Source: Clostridiales bacterium (GTDB taxonomy: Bacteria; Bacillota; Clostridia; Christensenellales; Aristaeellaceae). From it: a stretch of DNA of 64,000 nucleotides. Shown in pieces: positions 17,679-26,670 of the stretch. Both the position numbers and the translations under genes were made by a program. The stretch is taken from contig SVHD01000004.1 of the NCBI GenBank assembly GCA_015056015.1, forward strand, positions 1 to 64,000. The letters are read 5' to 3'. Positions within the stretch are counted from its first letter, which is position 1, and each line of letters starts with the position of its first letter. The notes beneath the pieces are model-generated. The model had not been told where the DNA came from and did no database searches. It saw only the letters and a list, made by a program, of their open reading frames with translations.

Positions 17679-18560
17679 TCAAATCTCCAGGCCGCTAGCG
17701 CGCAGGGCGGAAAGCAACTCTTCCTTTTCTTCTGCGGTATAGCGCTTCATGGGGAATACACATTCGCCCACGGGAATGCCCATCTTTTCCAGGGCAATCT
17801 TGCAGCCGGGAATCACCTTATGCTTCAGCAGCGCATCGATCACGCGATCAGCGGCCATCTGCGCTTCATGAGCGGCGGCGATATTGCCGCTGCGGAAATT
17901 CTCGTAAATGCTTTTGATGCGGGGCATCATGATATTATAGGTGCTGCCGATGCCGCCATCCGCGCCGGCATTCAGGCCCATCAGCAGCATTTCATCCGGC
18001 CCGTTGATGATATTCATTTCGCCATGGGTCAGATCCTTCAGGCGCATCATGCCAAAGTAATTGCTGCTGGTCCATTTGATGGCGGTAATATTATCAATTT
18101 CAAATGCCCGGGCGGCAAATTCCGCATTGATATTAAATCCGGCGGCGGGATTGAAATAGATCATCAGAGGGATATGCACGCTTTCTGCCAGCTTTTTATA
18201 ATACTGATACACTTCATTTTCATCATAGGAATAGAACATAGGCGGAATAGCGGAAATGGCATCCGCGCCGCAGCTTTCCGCCTGTTTTGCCAGGGCCACC
18301 GCTTCATGGAAATTGGCAGATGCAATATGCACGATACAGGGCTGGCGATGATTAACGAATTTGACGCATTCCGCCGCCAATTCTTCCCGCACCTCCCGGG
18401 AAAGAGCAATGCCCTCGCCGGTAGCGCCGCCGATATAGAAGCCATATGCCCCCTGATCCAGCAGCATGGAAAGCAGCTGATGCAGGGCGGGCACATTCAA
18501 TTTTTCTTCCGCCGTCAGGGGGGTAATCAGGGCCGGCATAACACCTTCAAATTTTTTCAT
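17679..18560 (-). CDS. nanA: N-acetylneuraminate lyase family protein (DapA superfamily)
   Basis: The start is the ATG at 18560, which overlaps the upstream sialidase stop (ATGA) and has GGAGG inside the end of that gene; this gives 293 residues, typical of the family. The TIM barrel shows GGATGEG near 44-50, the catalytic Tyr in IYFNPAAG (Y135) and the Schiff-base Lys in AIKWTSS (K162). GGIGSTYN resembles the STYN motif of sialate lyases rather than dihydrodipicolinate synthases. The predicted reaction is splitting of sialic acid to N-acetylmannosamine and pyruvate. Coupling to a sialidase supports this. Confidence 0.8.
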   Translation of the reverse strand: MKKFEGVMPALITPLTAEEKLNVPALHQLLSMLLDQGAYGFYIGGATGEGIALSREVREELAAECVKFVNHRQPCIVHIASANFHEAVALAKQAESCGADAISAIPPMFYSYDENEVYQYYKKLAESVHIPLMIYFNPAAGFNINAEFAARAFEIDNITAIKWTSSNYFGMMRLKDLTHGEMNIINGPDEMLLMGLNAGADGGIGSTYNIMMPRIKSIYENFRSGNIAAAHEAQMAADRVIDALLKHKVIPGCKIALEKMGIPVGECVFPMKRYTAEEKEELLSALRASGLEI

Positions 18561-19651
18561 TCCAGAATCCTCCATTTCGTTTGCATAATCACAGTATTTT
18601 CCTTGCCTTGCGGCCGCGCATAGAACACGGTCAGCAGGCTTCCATCCGAAAGTTCCACCGTGGCGGGATATCCCAGATCCGAACTGATTCCATTCACATA
18701 CAAATCATAATCCGTATCCCAGGTTTGCCCGTCATCCCGGCTGAACATCGCTTTCACTCCATAGGGCGCTTCCCGATACCCGTAAACGGAAATCAATACG
18801 CCGGAGGAATGACGGATCAGATGCGCCGGCGATCCCCCCAGGTCGGATAGAATCTGATGGGGCACGCTCCAGGTTCTGCCTAAATCATCGGATTCAGATT
18901 GGTAAATGGTGAAGATCTTTTTCGCAGCCATTTTCCCGCTCTGAACCCGGATATGGCAGATCATCCGTCCTGTGGGCAAAAGAATGGTATGGGGCTCGCA
19001 GGGGAGCAGATGCGCCGCATTCCCCGGCAGAGGCGGAATACGCCCGGCATAGGTCATTTCCCCATTTTCAGGATTCAGATCATAGCCAGCCAGATAATCC
19101 TGCCCTTCCGGGCGCTTGCTGTGGCCATCGTAACGCCGTCCCATCCAGTAAAGCCGACCATCGGGTAATTCCAAGGGGCCATGGGGCGAGGAAATCGGGG
19201 CGTGATGCAAGGGGCCGAAGGTAACGCCGTGATCATGGCTGATACGGAAGGTGGTGCCCAGAGCTTCCTTTTCTTCGCCCTCCGTGATCATATCCAGATA
19301 GGCATGCCGGTAATGATCCTCTTCCTTTGCCACGCTACGCTGAAACCGAAGGGTGTTATTGAAGGATGTCAGCACCAGCCCGCTTTCCCCAAAAGCGCAA
19401 AGTCCGGCGTCCCGGTCATCCAGCACGGTATCGATGATGGACATGGGCGCGCTGTAATGCCCGCCTTCATCCTCGCTGACGGACATCACAGCTTTCCCAA
19501 ACGGACAAACATGGGCCAACCGGAATCCCGAAGCCGCCACGGCAATTCTGCCGTTTTTCAATCGGGCAATAGTAGGCCAGGCGAAATAGCAATGCCTGCT
19601 GCCCGGATTACTGAGAATTACCCGCGCCTCTTCTATTTTTTCAATCTTCAT
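18557..19651 (-). CDS. Sialidase-family (BNR) protein
   Basis: The ATG at 19651 (MKIEKIEEAR) follows AAAGGTGA; the frame is open further upstream but without a site. The 364-residue protein carries Asp-box-like repeats: SEDEGGHY, SHDHGVTF, SDDLGRTWS and SRDDGQTWD. An FAWPTIARLKNGRI strand resembles the first propeller blade of sialidases. No signal peptide is present, implying a cytosolic enzyme. It is translationally coupled to the sialate lyase and diverges from an AraC regulator. It is distinct from the sialidase at 1703. Confidence 0.72.
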   Translation of the reverse strand: MKIEKIEEARVILSNPGSRHCYFAWPTIARLKNGRIAVAASGFRLAHVCPFGKAVMSVSEDEGGHYSAPMSIIDTVLDDRDAGLCAFGESGLVLTSFNNTLRFQRSVAKEEDHYRHAYLDMITEGEEKEALGTTFRISHDHGVTFGPLHHAPISSPHGPLELPDGRLYWMGRRYDGHSKRPEGQDYLAGYDLNPENGEMTYAGRIPPLPGNAAHLLPCEPHTILLPTGRMICHIRVQSGKMAAKKIFTIYQSESDDLGRTWSVPHQILSDLGGSPAHLIRHSSGVLISVYGYREAPYGVKAMFSRDDGQTWDTDYDLYVNGISSDLGYPATVELSDGSLLTVFYARPQGKENTVIMQTKWRILE

Positions 19652-19816
19652 AGCAATCACCTTTACTTTCCCTGCCGTTTTTGTTACAATGTTTTCGGAA
19701 ATATCCCGGCACGGTTTGCGGTTTCTATCTATCATAAGCCTATCACAAGGCAAAAAAACACGCAATGCCTTCAGGGAACAAAATCATTCACAAATGTCTT
19801 TTGAGGAAATATTGGC

Positions 19817-20542
19817 ATGGAGAGAGAATTGCGTTTTTACTTTGGGGATCAAGCCCACCGGGCCTTTCTGGGCCATGGTTTTTTTGATTTTTCCGCCACG
19901 CCCTCTCCCCTGCATTATCACCATTACAGCGAAATCCACATTCTTCTTTCCGGCAGGGGGAATTATACCATAAACGGGGTTTCCTATGCCCTGCAATCCG
20001 GCCAGGCCCTGCTGATTCCCGCCCATCTCTATCATCAAACCCACGGCTTTATCGGGGACAGCCGCCATATCGCCTTTCAGATTACGCTGCCCATTCCCGC
20101 GCTGTGCGTAAAAACGCTGCCTGCCGGCATGACCGGGCATTTCTTTCAGGTAATTGAACGCTATCTTGCCGCCCGGAAAAGCGAAGAATTATCCGCCTTC
20201 ATTTCCCTGCTTGCCACCGAATTGGTGGAGCCTGCCCGGGATTGGAGCCTGCCCATCCAGGATCGCACCCATCTGATCCACGAATTTTTCGCCAATCATT
20301 ATCACCAGCCCATCACCCTTTCCGATCTTGCCCAGGTGCTGGGCCTTTCCACCAAGCAGGCGGGCAGGCTGCTGATGCATTATACCGGGCGCACCTTCCG
20401 GGAGGAATTGACCCGCTGCCGGATAGAGGCTGCCCGCCGGATGATGGCGGAAACAAACGCCCCGCCGCTGACCGTGATTGCCGAACGGGTAGGATACCAA
20501 TCCTACAGCGGATTCTGGAAGGCCTTCCGTGGGGAAAAGTAA
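19817..20542 (+). CDS. AraC-family transcriptional regulator
   Basis: The 241-residue protein has an N-terminal cupin segment (HYHHYSEIHILLSGRGNY near residue 33, then LIPAHLYHQ) and a C-terminal double helix-turn-helix (ITLSDLAQVLGLSTKQ and a second ending VIAERVGYQSYSGFWKAF). GAGGAAAT precedes the ATG. It diverges from the sialidase-lyase pair across about 165 bases and probably controls that pair in response to a sugar. Confidence 0.9.
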   Translation: MERELRFYFGDQAHRAFLGHGFFDFSATPSPLHYHHYSEIHILLSGRGNYTINGVSYALQSGQALLIPAHLYHQTHGFIGDSRHIAFQITLPIPALCVKTLPAGMTGHFFQVIERYLAARKSEELSAFISLLATELVEPARDWSLPIQDRTHLIHEFFANHYHQPITLSDLAQVLGLSTKQAGRLLMHYTGRTFREELTRCRIEAARRMMAETNAPPLTVIAERVGYQSYSGFWKAFRGEK

Positions 20543-20584
20543 GGCCGACCGCATTTCCGCGCTTTCCTGCGCCGTATTTTTCCC

Positions 20585-20614
20585 TTGACTTATCCACCGC
20601 CGCTGCGCTATAAT
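20585..20614 (+). promoter_or_regulatory. Promoter of tRNA-Leu
   Basis: TTGACT and a consensus TATAAT are 18 bp apart. The -10 ends nine bases before the mature tRNA 5' end. Confidence 0.85.
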
Positions 20615-20623
20615 ATTATCTGC

Positions 20624-20709
20624 GCGAGTGTGTTGGAACTGGCAGACAACCGAGACTTAAAATCTTGTGCCCTCTGGGCGTGCGGGTTCGAGCCCCGCCA
20701 CTCGCACCA
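20624..20709 (+). tRNA. tRNA-Leu, anticodon UAA
   Basis: The cloverleaf is complete: a 7-bp acceptor stem GCGAGTG/CACTCGC, anticodon stem CGAGA/TCTTG with loop CTTAAAA (anticodon TAA), a long class II variable arm, a GGGTTCGAGCCCC T arm, discriminator A and encoded CCA. The promoter lies upstream and the terminator starts one base downstream. Confidence 0.97.
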
Positions 20710-20710
20710 G

Positions 20711-20742
20711 AAAAGGCAGATTTCATATGAAATCTGCCTTTT
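20711..20742 (+). terminator. Terminator of tRNA-Leu
   Basis: A 32-bp perfect palindrome centred on TCATATGA, preceded by As and ending in Ts, starts one base after the tRNA CCA. Confidence 0.9.
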
Positions 20743-20796
20743 TCAGTTCATACGCATCTTCACAGAAAAAATCCATTCTCAGAGGAAGGATATACC

Positions 20797-21405
20797 GTGA
20801 AAATCATCATTGGCGCCGGCAATACGGCAATGGACGGATGGATCAGCACCCAGGAATCGGAGCTGAATCTGCTGAATACCGCAGATTTTGAGCGCATGTT
20901 TTCAGATGAAAAACCAACTGCGTTTCTCGCCGAACACGTGTGGGAGCATATGACATTCGAAGAAGGCTGCCGGGCAGCAAGGAATTGCTTTGATTATCTG
21001 GCGGATGGCGGCTATTTGCGCGTTGCCGTTCCGGATAAGAATTTCCGCAACGAATGGTATCAGAATATGGTGCAGATCGGCGGAAACGGCGATCCGGCGC
21101 ATCCGGCCTTTACGCACAAAATCGTTTACGATTATCACACCTTTGCCCAGGTCTTTATCCAGGCGGGATTTGATGTTGAGCTGCTGGAATGGTGCGATGA
21201 AGAAGGAAATTTCCATTATAAAGACTGGCATGAAAAAGACGGCCGGATCGGGCGCTCTCTCCGCTTTGATACCCGAAACACGGAAAAAGGCCTTGGCATG
21301 GTTTCCATTATTCTGGACGCCAGAAAACCGGCGCTGCCAACCCCCGATTCCAAAAGCGCCTGCAGCGCCGACTGCATGCTGAATCATCCATTCCTCAACC
21401 AATGA
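20797..21405 (+). CDS. Predicted SAM-dependent methyltransferase (COG4627-like)
   Basis: The 202-residue protein begins KIIIGAGNTAMDGW, a variant of the glycine-rich SAM-binding loop, followed by FLAEHVWEHMTFEEG and a DGGYLRVAVPD strand, as in small predicted methyltransferases related to class I enzymes. The substrate is unknown. It is the first of three plus-strand genes with short gaps or overlap (15 bases to the next). Confidence 0.65.
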   Translation: MKIIIGAGNTAMDGWISTQESELNLLNTADFERMFSDEKPTAFLAEHVWEHMTFEEGCRAARNCFDYLADGGYLRVAVPDKNFRNEWYQNMVQIGGNGDPAHPAFTHKIVYDYHTFAQVFIQAGFDVELLEWCDEEGNFHYKDWHEKDGRIGRSLRFDTRNTEKGLGMVSIILDARKPALPTPDSKSACSADCMLNHPFLNQ

Positions 21406-21420
21406 AAGGATCGGTTTTTT

Positions 21421-22110
21421 ATGAAAAAAATCATGCTGGCGTTCAATATTGTCCTTGGTGCTCTCTGCCTTTTTCTGATCATCCTGTATGATTGCTGCGG
21501 CGGGCTAATGCTCAAGGGAATAACGGCAGCCGGCTTTGTTCTTCTGGGTTTGATCAATGCGCTATACGCATGGCTGGCAAAATCCGATCATCGTCCCTTT
21601 GCCCTTCGAATGCTTTTGGGGCTTGCCGTTTGCATGATCGGGGATATTGTGCTGAATCTTTCCTTCATTCCCGGGGCGATCATTTTCGCACTGGGGCATA
21701 TCCTTTATTGCATCGCCTTTGGCAAACTCAATCAATACCGAAAGAACGATTTTTTCTCGATTGCCGTCGTCATGATCCTGTCGCTGGCCATTCTGCTGCT
21801 GACGCCCGGTTTGCATTTTGGCTCGTCTGTGATGGCCTGCATCGTCTATATTTATGCCCTGATCATTTCCCTGATGGTGGGGAAAGCCATCGCCAATTAT
21901 CTTCGGGGCCATTCTGCGCTGACAGCGCTTCAGATGCTCGGCGCCATCCTCTTTTATTTTTCTGATCTGATGCTGCTTTTGCTCTATTTTGCCGATGCGC
22001 CCCAAATCACCGACGTCCTGTGCCTGTATACCTATTTCCCCGGCCAATGCCTGCTGGCCCATAGCATCTTCCACGCCGTCAGCGAGAATAAAGGAGGCGA
22101 GCCCGCTTGA
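21421..22110 (+). CDS. YhhN-family membrane protein (lysoplasmalogenase-like)
   Basis: The 229-residue protein has about seven to eight hydrophobic helices. GLAVCMIGDIVLN near residue 74 and FALGHILYCIAFG match the conserved polar positions of YhhN/TMEM86 proteins, some of which hydrolyse lysoplasmalogens. Activity here is inferred only from family resemblance. It overlaps the next gene by 4 bases. Confidence 0.7.
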   Translation: MKKIMLAFNIVLGALCLFLIILYDCCGGLMLKGITAAGFVLLGLINALYAWLAKSDHRPFALRMLLGLAVCMIGDIVLNLSFIPGAIIFALGHILYCIAFGKLNQYRKNDFFSIAVVMILSLAILLLTPGLHFGSSVMACIVYIYALIISLMVGKAIANYLRGHSALTALQMLGAILFYFSDLMLLLLYFADAPQITDVLCLYTYFPGQCLLAHSIFHAVSENKGGEPA

Positions 22111-22799
22111 TTCAGAATTTCTCTGATTTTTGCCAGGGCCTGCTTTCCGCCGGCTTTTCCATGGGCGGCGGAAATGCCAAAGGAATTTTTGCCCTGATCC
22201 CCTATGACTGGACCCAGCAGGATGCTTTGGATACCCCCGTCAAATGGCATACCGGCGATCCCGATACCGATCCCTGGGAATGGCGGATGCGGGTGCTGGA
22301 AGAAAGAAGGGATATCGCTTATTCCAAGCTTTTTTTCAAAATCAGCGGCTTTATCACCCAGGCATGGTATCCCCTCTTCTTTGCCGTACGCAGAAACGGG
22401 GAATCCTTTGAAGAAGCGTATGAGCGGGGCTCCATCAGCCATATGGCCAAGCGAATTTATGAAATCATTTCCGGTCAGGATGAAATCGCCCTGCATCAAA
22501 TCAAATCCCTGGGCCGTTTTGCCAAAGAGGATAAATCCGCCTTTGACCGGGCCATGATTGAATTGCAGATGCGCATGTTTATCACCACCTGCGGCCGGAT
22601 GCAAAAGAAAAATCAGCGGGGGGAGGATTACGGCTGGAACAGCACCGTTTTTACCACTGTGGAAGCCTTCTGGGAAAAGCGCGGCCTTCTTCTTCCTGCC
22701 CTTGATCCGCAAGAAAGCCATGAAAAAATCCGCCAACAGATTCTTTTGCTGAATCCTGCTGCGGAAGAAAAGAATATCCGGAGATTTATTGCAGGTTGA
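22107..22799 (+). CDS. Conserved protein of unknown function (AlkZ-related type)
   Basis: Translation starts at TTG (22107), overlapping the previous stop; AAAGGAGG lies about 9 bases before. The 230-residue soluble protein has a conserved-looking start (GFSMGGGNAKGIFALIPYDW, then WHTGDPDTDPWEWR). I recall similar Clostridia proteins labelled AlkZ-related, but no catalytic motif is assignable and I would not claim glycosylase activity. It is translationally coupled to the YhhN-like gene. Confidence 0.6.
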   Translation: MIQNFSDFCQGLLSAGFSMGGGNAKGIFALIPYDWTQQDALDTPVKWHTGDPDTDPWEWRMRVLEERRDIAYSKLFFKISGFITQAWYPLFFAVRRNGESFEEAYERGSISHMAKRIYEIISGQDEIALHQIKSLGRFAKEDKSAFDRAMIELQMRMFITTCGRMQKKNQRGEDYGWNSTVFTTVEAFWEKRGLLLPALDPQESHEKIRQQILLLNPAAEEKNIRRFIAG

Positions 22800-22913
22800 T
22801 CTCTTTTTCTCCGTCCTTTTTCTGCCGTATTTGTGTAAAATTTTGATCATCATGACATCTTATACTTCGAAAGGTTTTCCGGAAGAGACGGGAAAAACGA
22901 AAGGGGAATTGCC

Positions 22914-23453
22914 ATGAAAACCATTGATTCCATGAAAAAGCATCTGCCCGGCGCGCTGATTTGCCTGATTGAAATTGCCGCAGGCGTCATTCTGCTTTTA
23001 CGCCCGGTAGGCTTTACCGCGCTTATCATCATCGCCGCCGGAATCCTGCTGGCATTGCGTGGTCTTGCAGATATCATCCACTATTTCCACAGCACTCCTT
23101 CCGCCGCCGAAAAGGAACAGAAGCTGGCCCGGGGCCTGATCGCCCTGCTGCTGGGGCTTTTTGCCGCCCTGCAATCGGGCTGGATCGTTGCCACCTTCCC
23201 AGTGATCACCGCGCTTTATGGGGTGGCCATTCTGATTGCGGGCCTTTACAAGATTCAGTTTGCAGCGGATATGCTGCGGCAAAAAAAGCCGGGCTGGCAA
23301 TGGGCCGCGCTGAGCGCAGGGCTGGCCATTATCTTTGCAGTAATTATTCTGCTCAATCCCTTCTCCACCACCCTATTTCTCTGGACCTTTACCGCCATCG
23401 GCCTGATCGCAGAGGCCATTATCGATCTGATCCTGATCATCCGCCATCGCTGA
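22914..23453 (+). CDS. DUF308 (HdeD-like) membrane protein
   Basis: The 179-residue protein has about six hydrophobic helices in three pairs, with repeated IxxGVILLLxP- and ILLALRGLADIIHYF-type segments typical of the HdeD/DUF308 family. The function is unknown, with acid-stress association only in enterobacteria. AAAGGGG precedes the ATG. It ends at a hairpin terminator. Confidence 0.75.
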   Translation: MKTIDSMKKHLPGALICLIEIAAGVILLLRPVGFTALIIIAAGILLALRGLADIIHYFHSTPSAAEKEQKLARGLIALLLGLFAALQSGWIVATFPVITALYGVAILIAGLYKIQFAADMLRQKKPGWQWAALSAGLAIIFAVIILLNPFSTTLFLWTFTAIGLIAEAIIDLILIIRHR

Positions 23454-23466
23454 TTTCCGGCAATTT

Positions 23467-23500
23467 ACCGCAGCCGCCTCATCGGTTGCGGTTTATTCTT
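23467..23500 (+). terminator. Terminator after DUF308 gene, overlapping next promoter
   Basis: A 10-bp stem (23467-23476 with 23483-23492, one G-U pair) is followed by TTATTCTTTT. Its right arm contains the -35 box of the next promoter. Confidence 0.7.
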
Positions 23501-23514
23501 TTGTATGCTATAAT
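23486..23514 (+). promoter_or_regulatory. Promoter for M20 peptidase gene
   Basis: TTGCGG and TATAAT have a 17-bp spacer. The -35 is formed by the 3' arm of the preceding terminator. Confidence 0.7.
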
Positions 23515-23546
23515 GCGATCAACAAAAGAAATACGGAGGACTTTTT

Positions 23547-24806
23547 ATGGAACTCAAACAAATTCTTGTTCAAATCGAGCAGCGGCAGGATGAATTGTTT
23601 TCCCTGCTTTCTTCTCTGATTCAAATCAATTCCGAAAATTTCCGGGATTACGGCAATGAACAGGCCATCGCCGAGCATATCCATGCCCTATGCCTGGAAT
23701 TAGGCCTGGAAAGCGAATGCTATTCCCCTCTGGATCTTGAAAATTTCACCGATCATCCCGACTACAGACCGGGAAGGCATCTGGAAAACCGCCTGAATGT
23801 CACTGCCCGGTGGAAGGGGCTGGAAGACAAGGATGACTTGATGCTCATGGCCCATAATGATACCGTGGCCATCGGTGATCAGGAAAATTGGGATTTTGAT
23901 CCCCTTAGCGGCGAAATCCGGGATGGAAAGATCTGGGGCCGCGGTGCCTGCGATGATAAATATGCCCTGGCCACTTGCCTGTTCCTGATCAAATTGCTGC
24001 AGGATAATGGCTTTACTCCCAGAAAAAATTTGATTTTCTCCGCCTATTGCGATGAAGAACGGGGCGGTTCCCATGGTGCGCTGGCGGCAGTGCTGAAAAC
24101 GCCCTGCCCTCATATCGTCAGCATGGATGGACGACAGGATCAGATCTGGCATTGCGGATCCGGCGGCGGGGAAATCATCTATACCTATCATGCCGCCGAA
24201 ACGGTTGACAGCGCCAAAGGCCCCGCCCTGGCCCTGCCGGTTGTCATGGCTCATCTGGATGGCTTTGCAAAGAATCGCGAAGAGGAATTGGAGAAAAATC
24301 CCTTCTACACCGGCACCATCATTCCCAAAACCGCCCTGCGCTATATGGATGTGCATATAGGAAATCACGGAGCAGATCTGGGCATCGGCAAAATCTGCTG
24401 CGTATTCTACACCGATAAAACCAAGGAAGAAATTGAAAAAGAGCTATCCGTGCTGGATCAGGAAATCAGGGTCGCGCTTCTTCCCCTTGGCATGATTGGC
24501 GATGGCTTCACCTCCAACACCCGCTTTTTCCATTATGTACATTGCCAGCCTGATAGCCCGGATGTGCTTGCCATGGTGGAAGCCAGCAAGGCGGCCACAG
24601 GCAAACTGCCTCTGGTATGCGGCTCCTGCCTGTCCGATCTTTCGGTCATTTCCAAATACGGCAGCAGCAATGCCTATGGTTATGGCTGCGGCCGGGATTT
24701 CAGTCTGCCCGGCGGCGCCCATCAGCCCAATGAATATATCGAATGCGATGCTCTGCTGGAATACACCAAAACCATGGCGGCCTTCATTTTGAAAATGCTG
24801 GGCTGA
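23547..24806 (+). CDS. M20-family metallopeptidase / deacylase
   Basis: The 419-residue protein has the di-zinc motifs of the ArgE/DapE/peptidase V group: LMAHNDTVAIG near residue 95 (H and D), GRGACDDK near residue 131 and CDEERGGSH near residue 169, the last providing the general-base Glu pair. SDLSVISKYG and GGAHQPNEYIE near the C-terminus supply further ligands. It probably hydrolyses a dipeptide or N-acyl amino acid in the cytosol. It is followed after 27 bases by a NUDIX gene. Confidence 0.82.
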   Translation: MELKQILVQIEQRQDELFSLLSSLIQINSENFRDYGNEQAIAEHIHALCLELGLESECYSPLDLENFTDHPDYRPGRHLENRLNVTARWKGLEDKDDLMLMAHNDTVAIGDQENWDFDPLSGEIRDGKIWGRGACDDKYALATCLFLIKLLQDNGFTPRKNLIFSAYCDEERGGSHGALAAVLKTPCPHIVSMDGRQDQIWHCGSGGGEIIYTYHAAETVDSAKGPALALPVVMAHLDGFAKNREEELEKNPFYTGTIIPKTALRYMDVHIGNHGADLGIGKICCVFYTDKTKEEIEKELSVLDQEIRVALLPLGMIGDGFTSNTRFFHYVHCQPDSPDVLAMVEASKAATGKLPLVCGSCLSDLSVISKYGSSNAYGYGCGRDFSLPGGAHQPNEYIECDALLEYTKTMAAFILKMLG

Positions 24807-24833
24807 CCATACAAAACACGAGGAAATATCACC

Positions 24834-25295
24834 ATGGAAAAAGAAAACACCAACTGGTATCAGAGTGTGGCTGCCGTCTGCATCCGGAAGGGCAAAGTGC
24901 TCCTGGCACGGCATACCTACGGGGGCGGCAAGGGAAAGCTCATCATCCCCGGCGGCTATGTGGAACTGGGCGAAACCCCGGAAGACGCTGTAAAACGTGA
25001 ATTCATGGAAGAAACGGGCATTGAAATCCAGCCCACCGGCGTTATCGGGGTGCGCTTTAACTGCAAGGACTGGTATGTGATTTTTGCCGCCGATTATGTT
25101 TCCGGCCAGGCCCATTCCGATGGGGACGAAAACAGCGAGGTCATCTGGATGGACGTCGATGAAGCGCAAAGCCGGGATGACGTGCCCGATCTGACCAAGG
25201 TACTTATCCGTAAGGCGCTGCTTGCCGGGGCGCTGGAATTAACGCCCTACAAGGGCCTGAATGCCCCCTATTCCCTCTATTCCATCCCCGAATAA
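24834..25295 (+). CDS. NUDIX hydrolase
   Basis: The 153-residue protein contains the NUDIX box GGYVELGETPEDAVKREF followed by MEETGIEI (about 42-65), which binds Mg and hydrolyses nucleoside diphosphate derivatives. GAGGAAAT precedes the ATG. The substrate is not inferable. It is probably co-transcribed with the M20 gene and ends at a terminator shared with the convergent FAD gene. Confidence 0.9.
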   Translation: MEKENTNWYQSVAAVCIRKGKVLLARHTYGGGKGKLIIPGGYVELGETPEDAVKREFMEETGIEIQPTGVIGVRFNCKDWYVIFAADYVSGQAHSDGDENSEVIWMDVDEAQSRDDVPDLTKVLIRKALLAGALELTPYKGLNAPYSLYSIPE

Positions 25296-25310
25296 TGCTG
25301 CCTCAAACAA

Positions 25311-25338
25311 AAAACGAGCGATCATCAACGCTCGTTTT
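25311..25338. terminator. Bidirectional terminator between convergent genes
   Basis: A 10-bp stem (25311-25320 with 25329-25338) has an 8-nt loop and A/T runs on both sides. Confidence 0.85.
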
Positions 25339-25352
25339 TCTATGCTTTTTTC

Positions 25353-26645
25353 TCAGATCTGCGTGCCCCATTGACGCAGTTTTTCCCGCAGCGCCTGGAT
25401 ATCCACATCCTTTACGCTGCAATTCTTCGCAGCCGCCATGGCAGCGGCAAGCCCCGCCGCCTGGCCTATTCCCATCACGCTGGCCATCACCCGGGCGGAG
25501 GCAGAGGCCTCCCGATCGGCAGACAGGCAGCGGCTGGCCACCAGCAGATTGGGGAAATCCTTATGATACAGGCTGCGATAGGGAATATAGGCCGCTTCCT
25601 TCAGGAATTGGCAGCGCTGATTGGTGGAAACGGCGTCATGAATATCAATGGGATGGGCTCCCCGGCCAATCGCATCCTCAAATTCAAAGGAGGATGCGTA
25701 TTCCTGCCCGGTAAGCACATGCGCTCCCAGGATATGCCGCGTTTCCCGCACGCCGGCCTGAGGGGCCGTGGCGATCAGAAAGGCATTTTTAAAAGGCTCA
25801 AAATGCCGGCGCAGAATATCCACCAGGGTATGCACATCCTCGCGCAGGGAGCATTCCGCCCGGGTTTGCTCCCGTTCATCGATCATATTGGCCTGAATCC
25901 GGGTGGCATTTACCATCAGCATATTATTTTCCAGCACCCAACAAAACCATGGCCCGCCGAAATTGGGCACATTTTCTTCTTCTGCAATTTCCCGCAGGCG
26001 CTTTTGCATGGGCTCATTATGATAATTGACGCCCTGCTGACTATGATGGATTTTTTCTATCTTTTCAGTCTCTACGCCGCCCAGCAGAAAGCACATGGAC
26101 GCCGGCTGCAGAGAGGCGTCAAAATGCTGCATGGGCATGCCCGCCATATGGCAAAGATCCCCGTCGCCGGTGCCATCCACAAAGCATTTGCCCGCAATGG
26201 CCTGGGTTCCGCTCTTGCTTTCCATGATCACGTGGGTCAGGCGGCCATCCGCATCCTGCTTGCAGCCGGACAGCCAGGCATGGAAATAGATTTCCACCCC
26301 CGCCTCCAGCAGCATGCGCTGGGCCTCCAGCTTAAAGCTTTCCGTACGATAGGAAATATTGCCTAGGGGATATTCAACCTGAGCGCCGCCGTTTTTTTCC
26401 ATCCGGCATACAAATTCCCAGGGGATGCCCCCGACCACCAGCTGGTCATTATAACGAAATACGCTCAGAGGCGATACAAATCCCGCCGTAGCCATGCCGC
26501 CCAGAAAGCCGTAGCGCTCGATCAGGGCGACCTTTGCGCCGCCCCGGGCTGCGGCAACCGCCGCCATCATGCCCCCGGGGCCGCCGCCGCAGACCACCAC
26601 ATCATAAGCGGCAATCACCGGGATATCTTTCTGAACAGAAAGCAT
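25353..26645 (-). CDS. FAD-dependent oxidoreductase (distal copy)
   Basis: The 430-residue protein starts with the Rossmann dinucleotide motif VVCGGGPGGMMAAVAAARGG near residue 17, followed by LIERYGFLGG. CFVDGTGDGDLCHMAG in the middle and a late SADREASASARVMASVMG are typical of the FAD_oxidored (PF12831) group found beside glycan genes. The substrate is unknown. GAGGAGA precedes the start. It is last in a five-gene minus operon and is a distant paralog of the copy at 28072. Confidence 0.82.
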   Translation of the reverse strand: MLSVQKDIPVIAAYDVVVCGGGPGGMMAAVAAARGGAKVALIERYGFLGGMATAGFVSPLSVFRYNDQLVVGGIPWEFVCRMEKNGGAQVEYPLGNISYRTESFKLEAQRMLLEAGVEIYFHAWLSGCKQDADGRLTHVIMESKSGTQAIAGKCFVDGTGDGDLCHMAGMPMQHFDASLQPASMCFLLGGVETEKIEKIHHSQQGVNYHNEPMQKRLREIAEEENVPNFGGPWFCWVLENNMLMVNATRIQANMIDEREQTRAECSLREDVHTLVDILRRHFEPFKNAFLIATAPQAGVRETRHILGAHVLTGQEYASSFEFEDAIGRGAHPIDIHDAVSTNQRCQFLKEAAYIPYRSLYHKDFPNLLVASRCLSADREASASARVMASVMGIGQAAGLAAAMAAAKNCSVKDVDIQALREKLRQWGTQI

Positions 26646-26670
26646 TTTGCGTCATCTCCTCTCATTTCCT

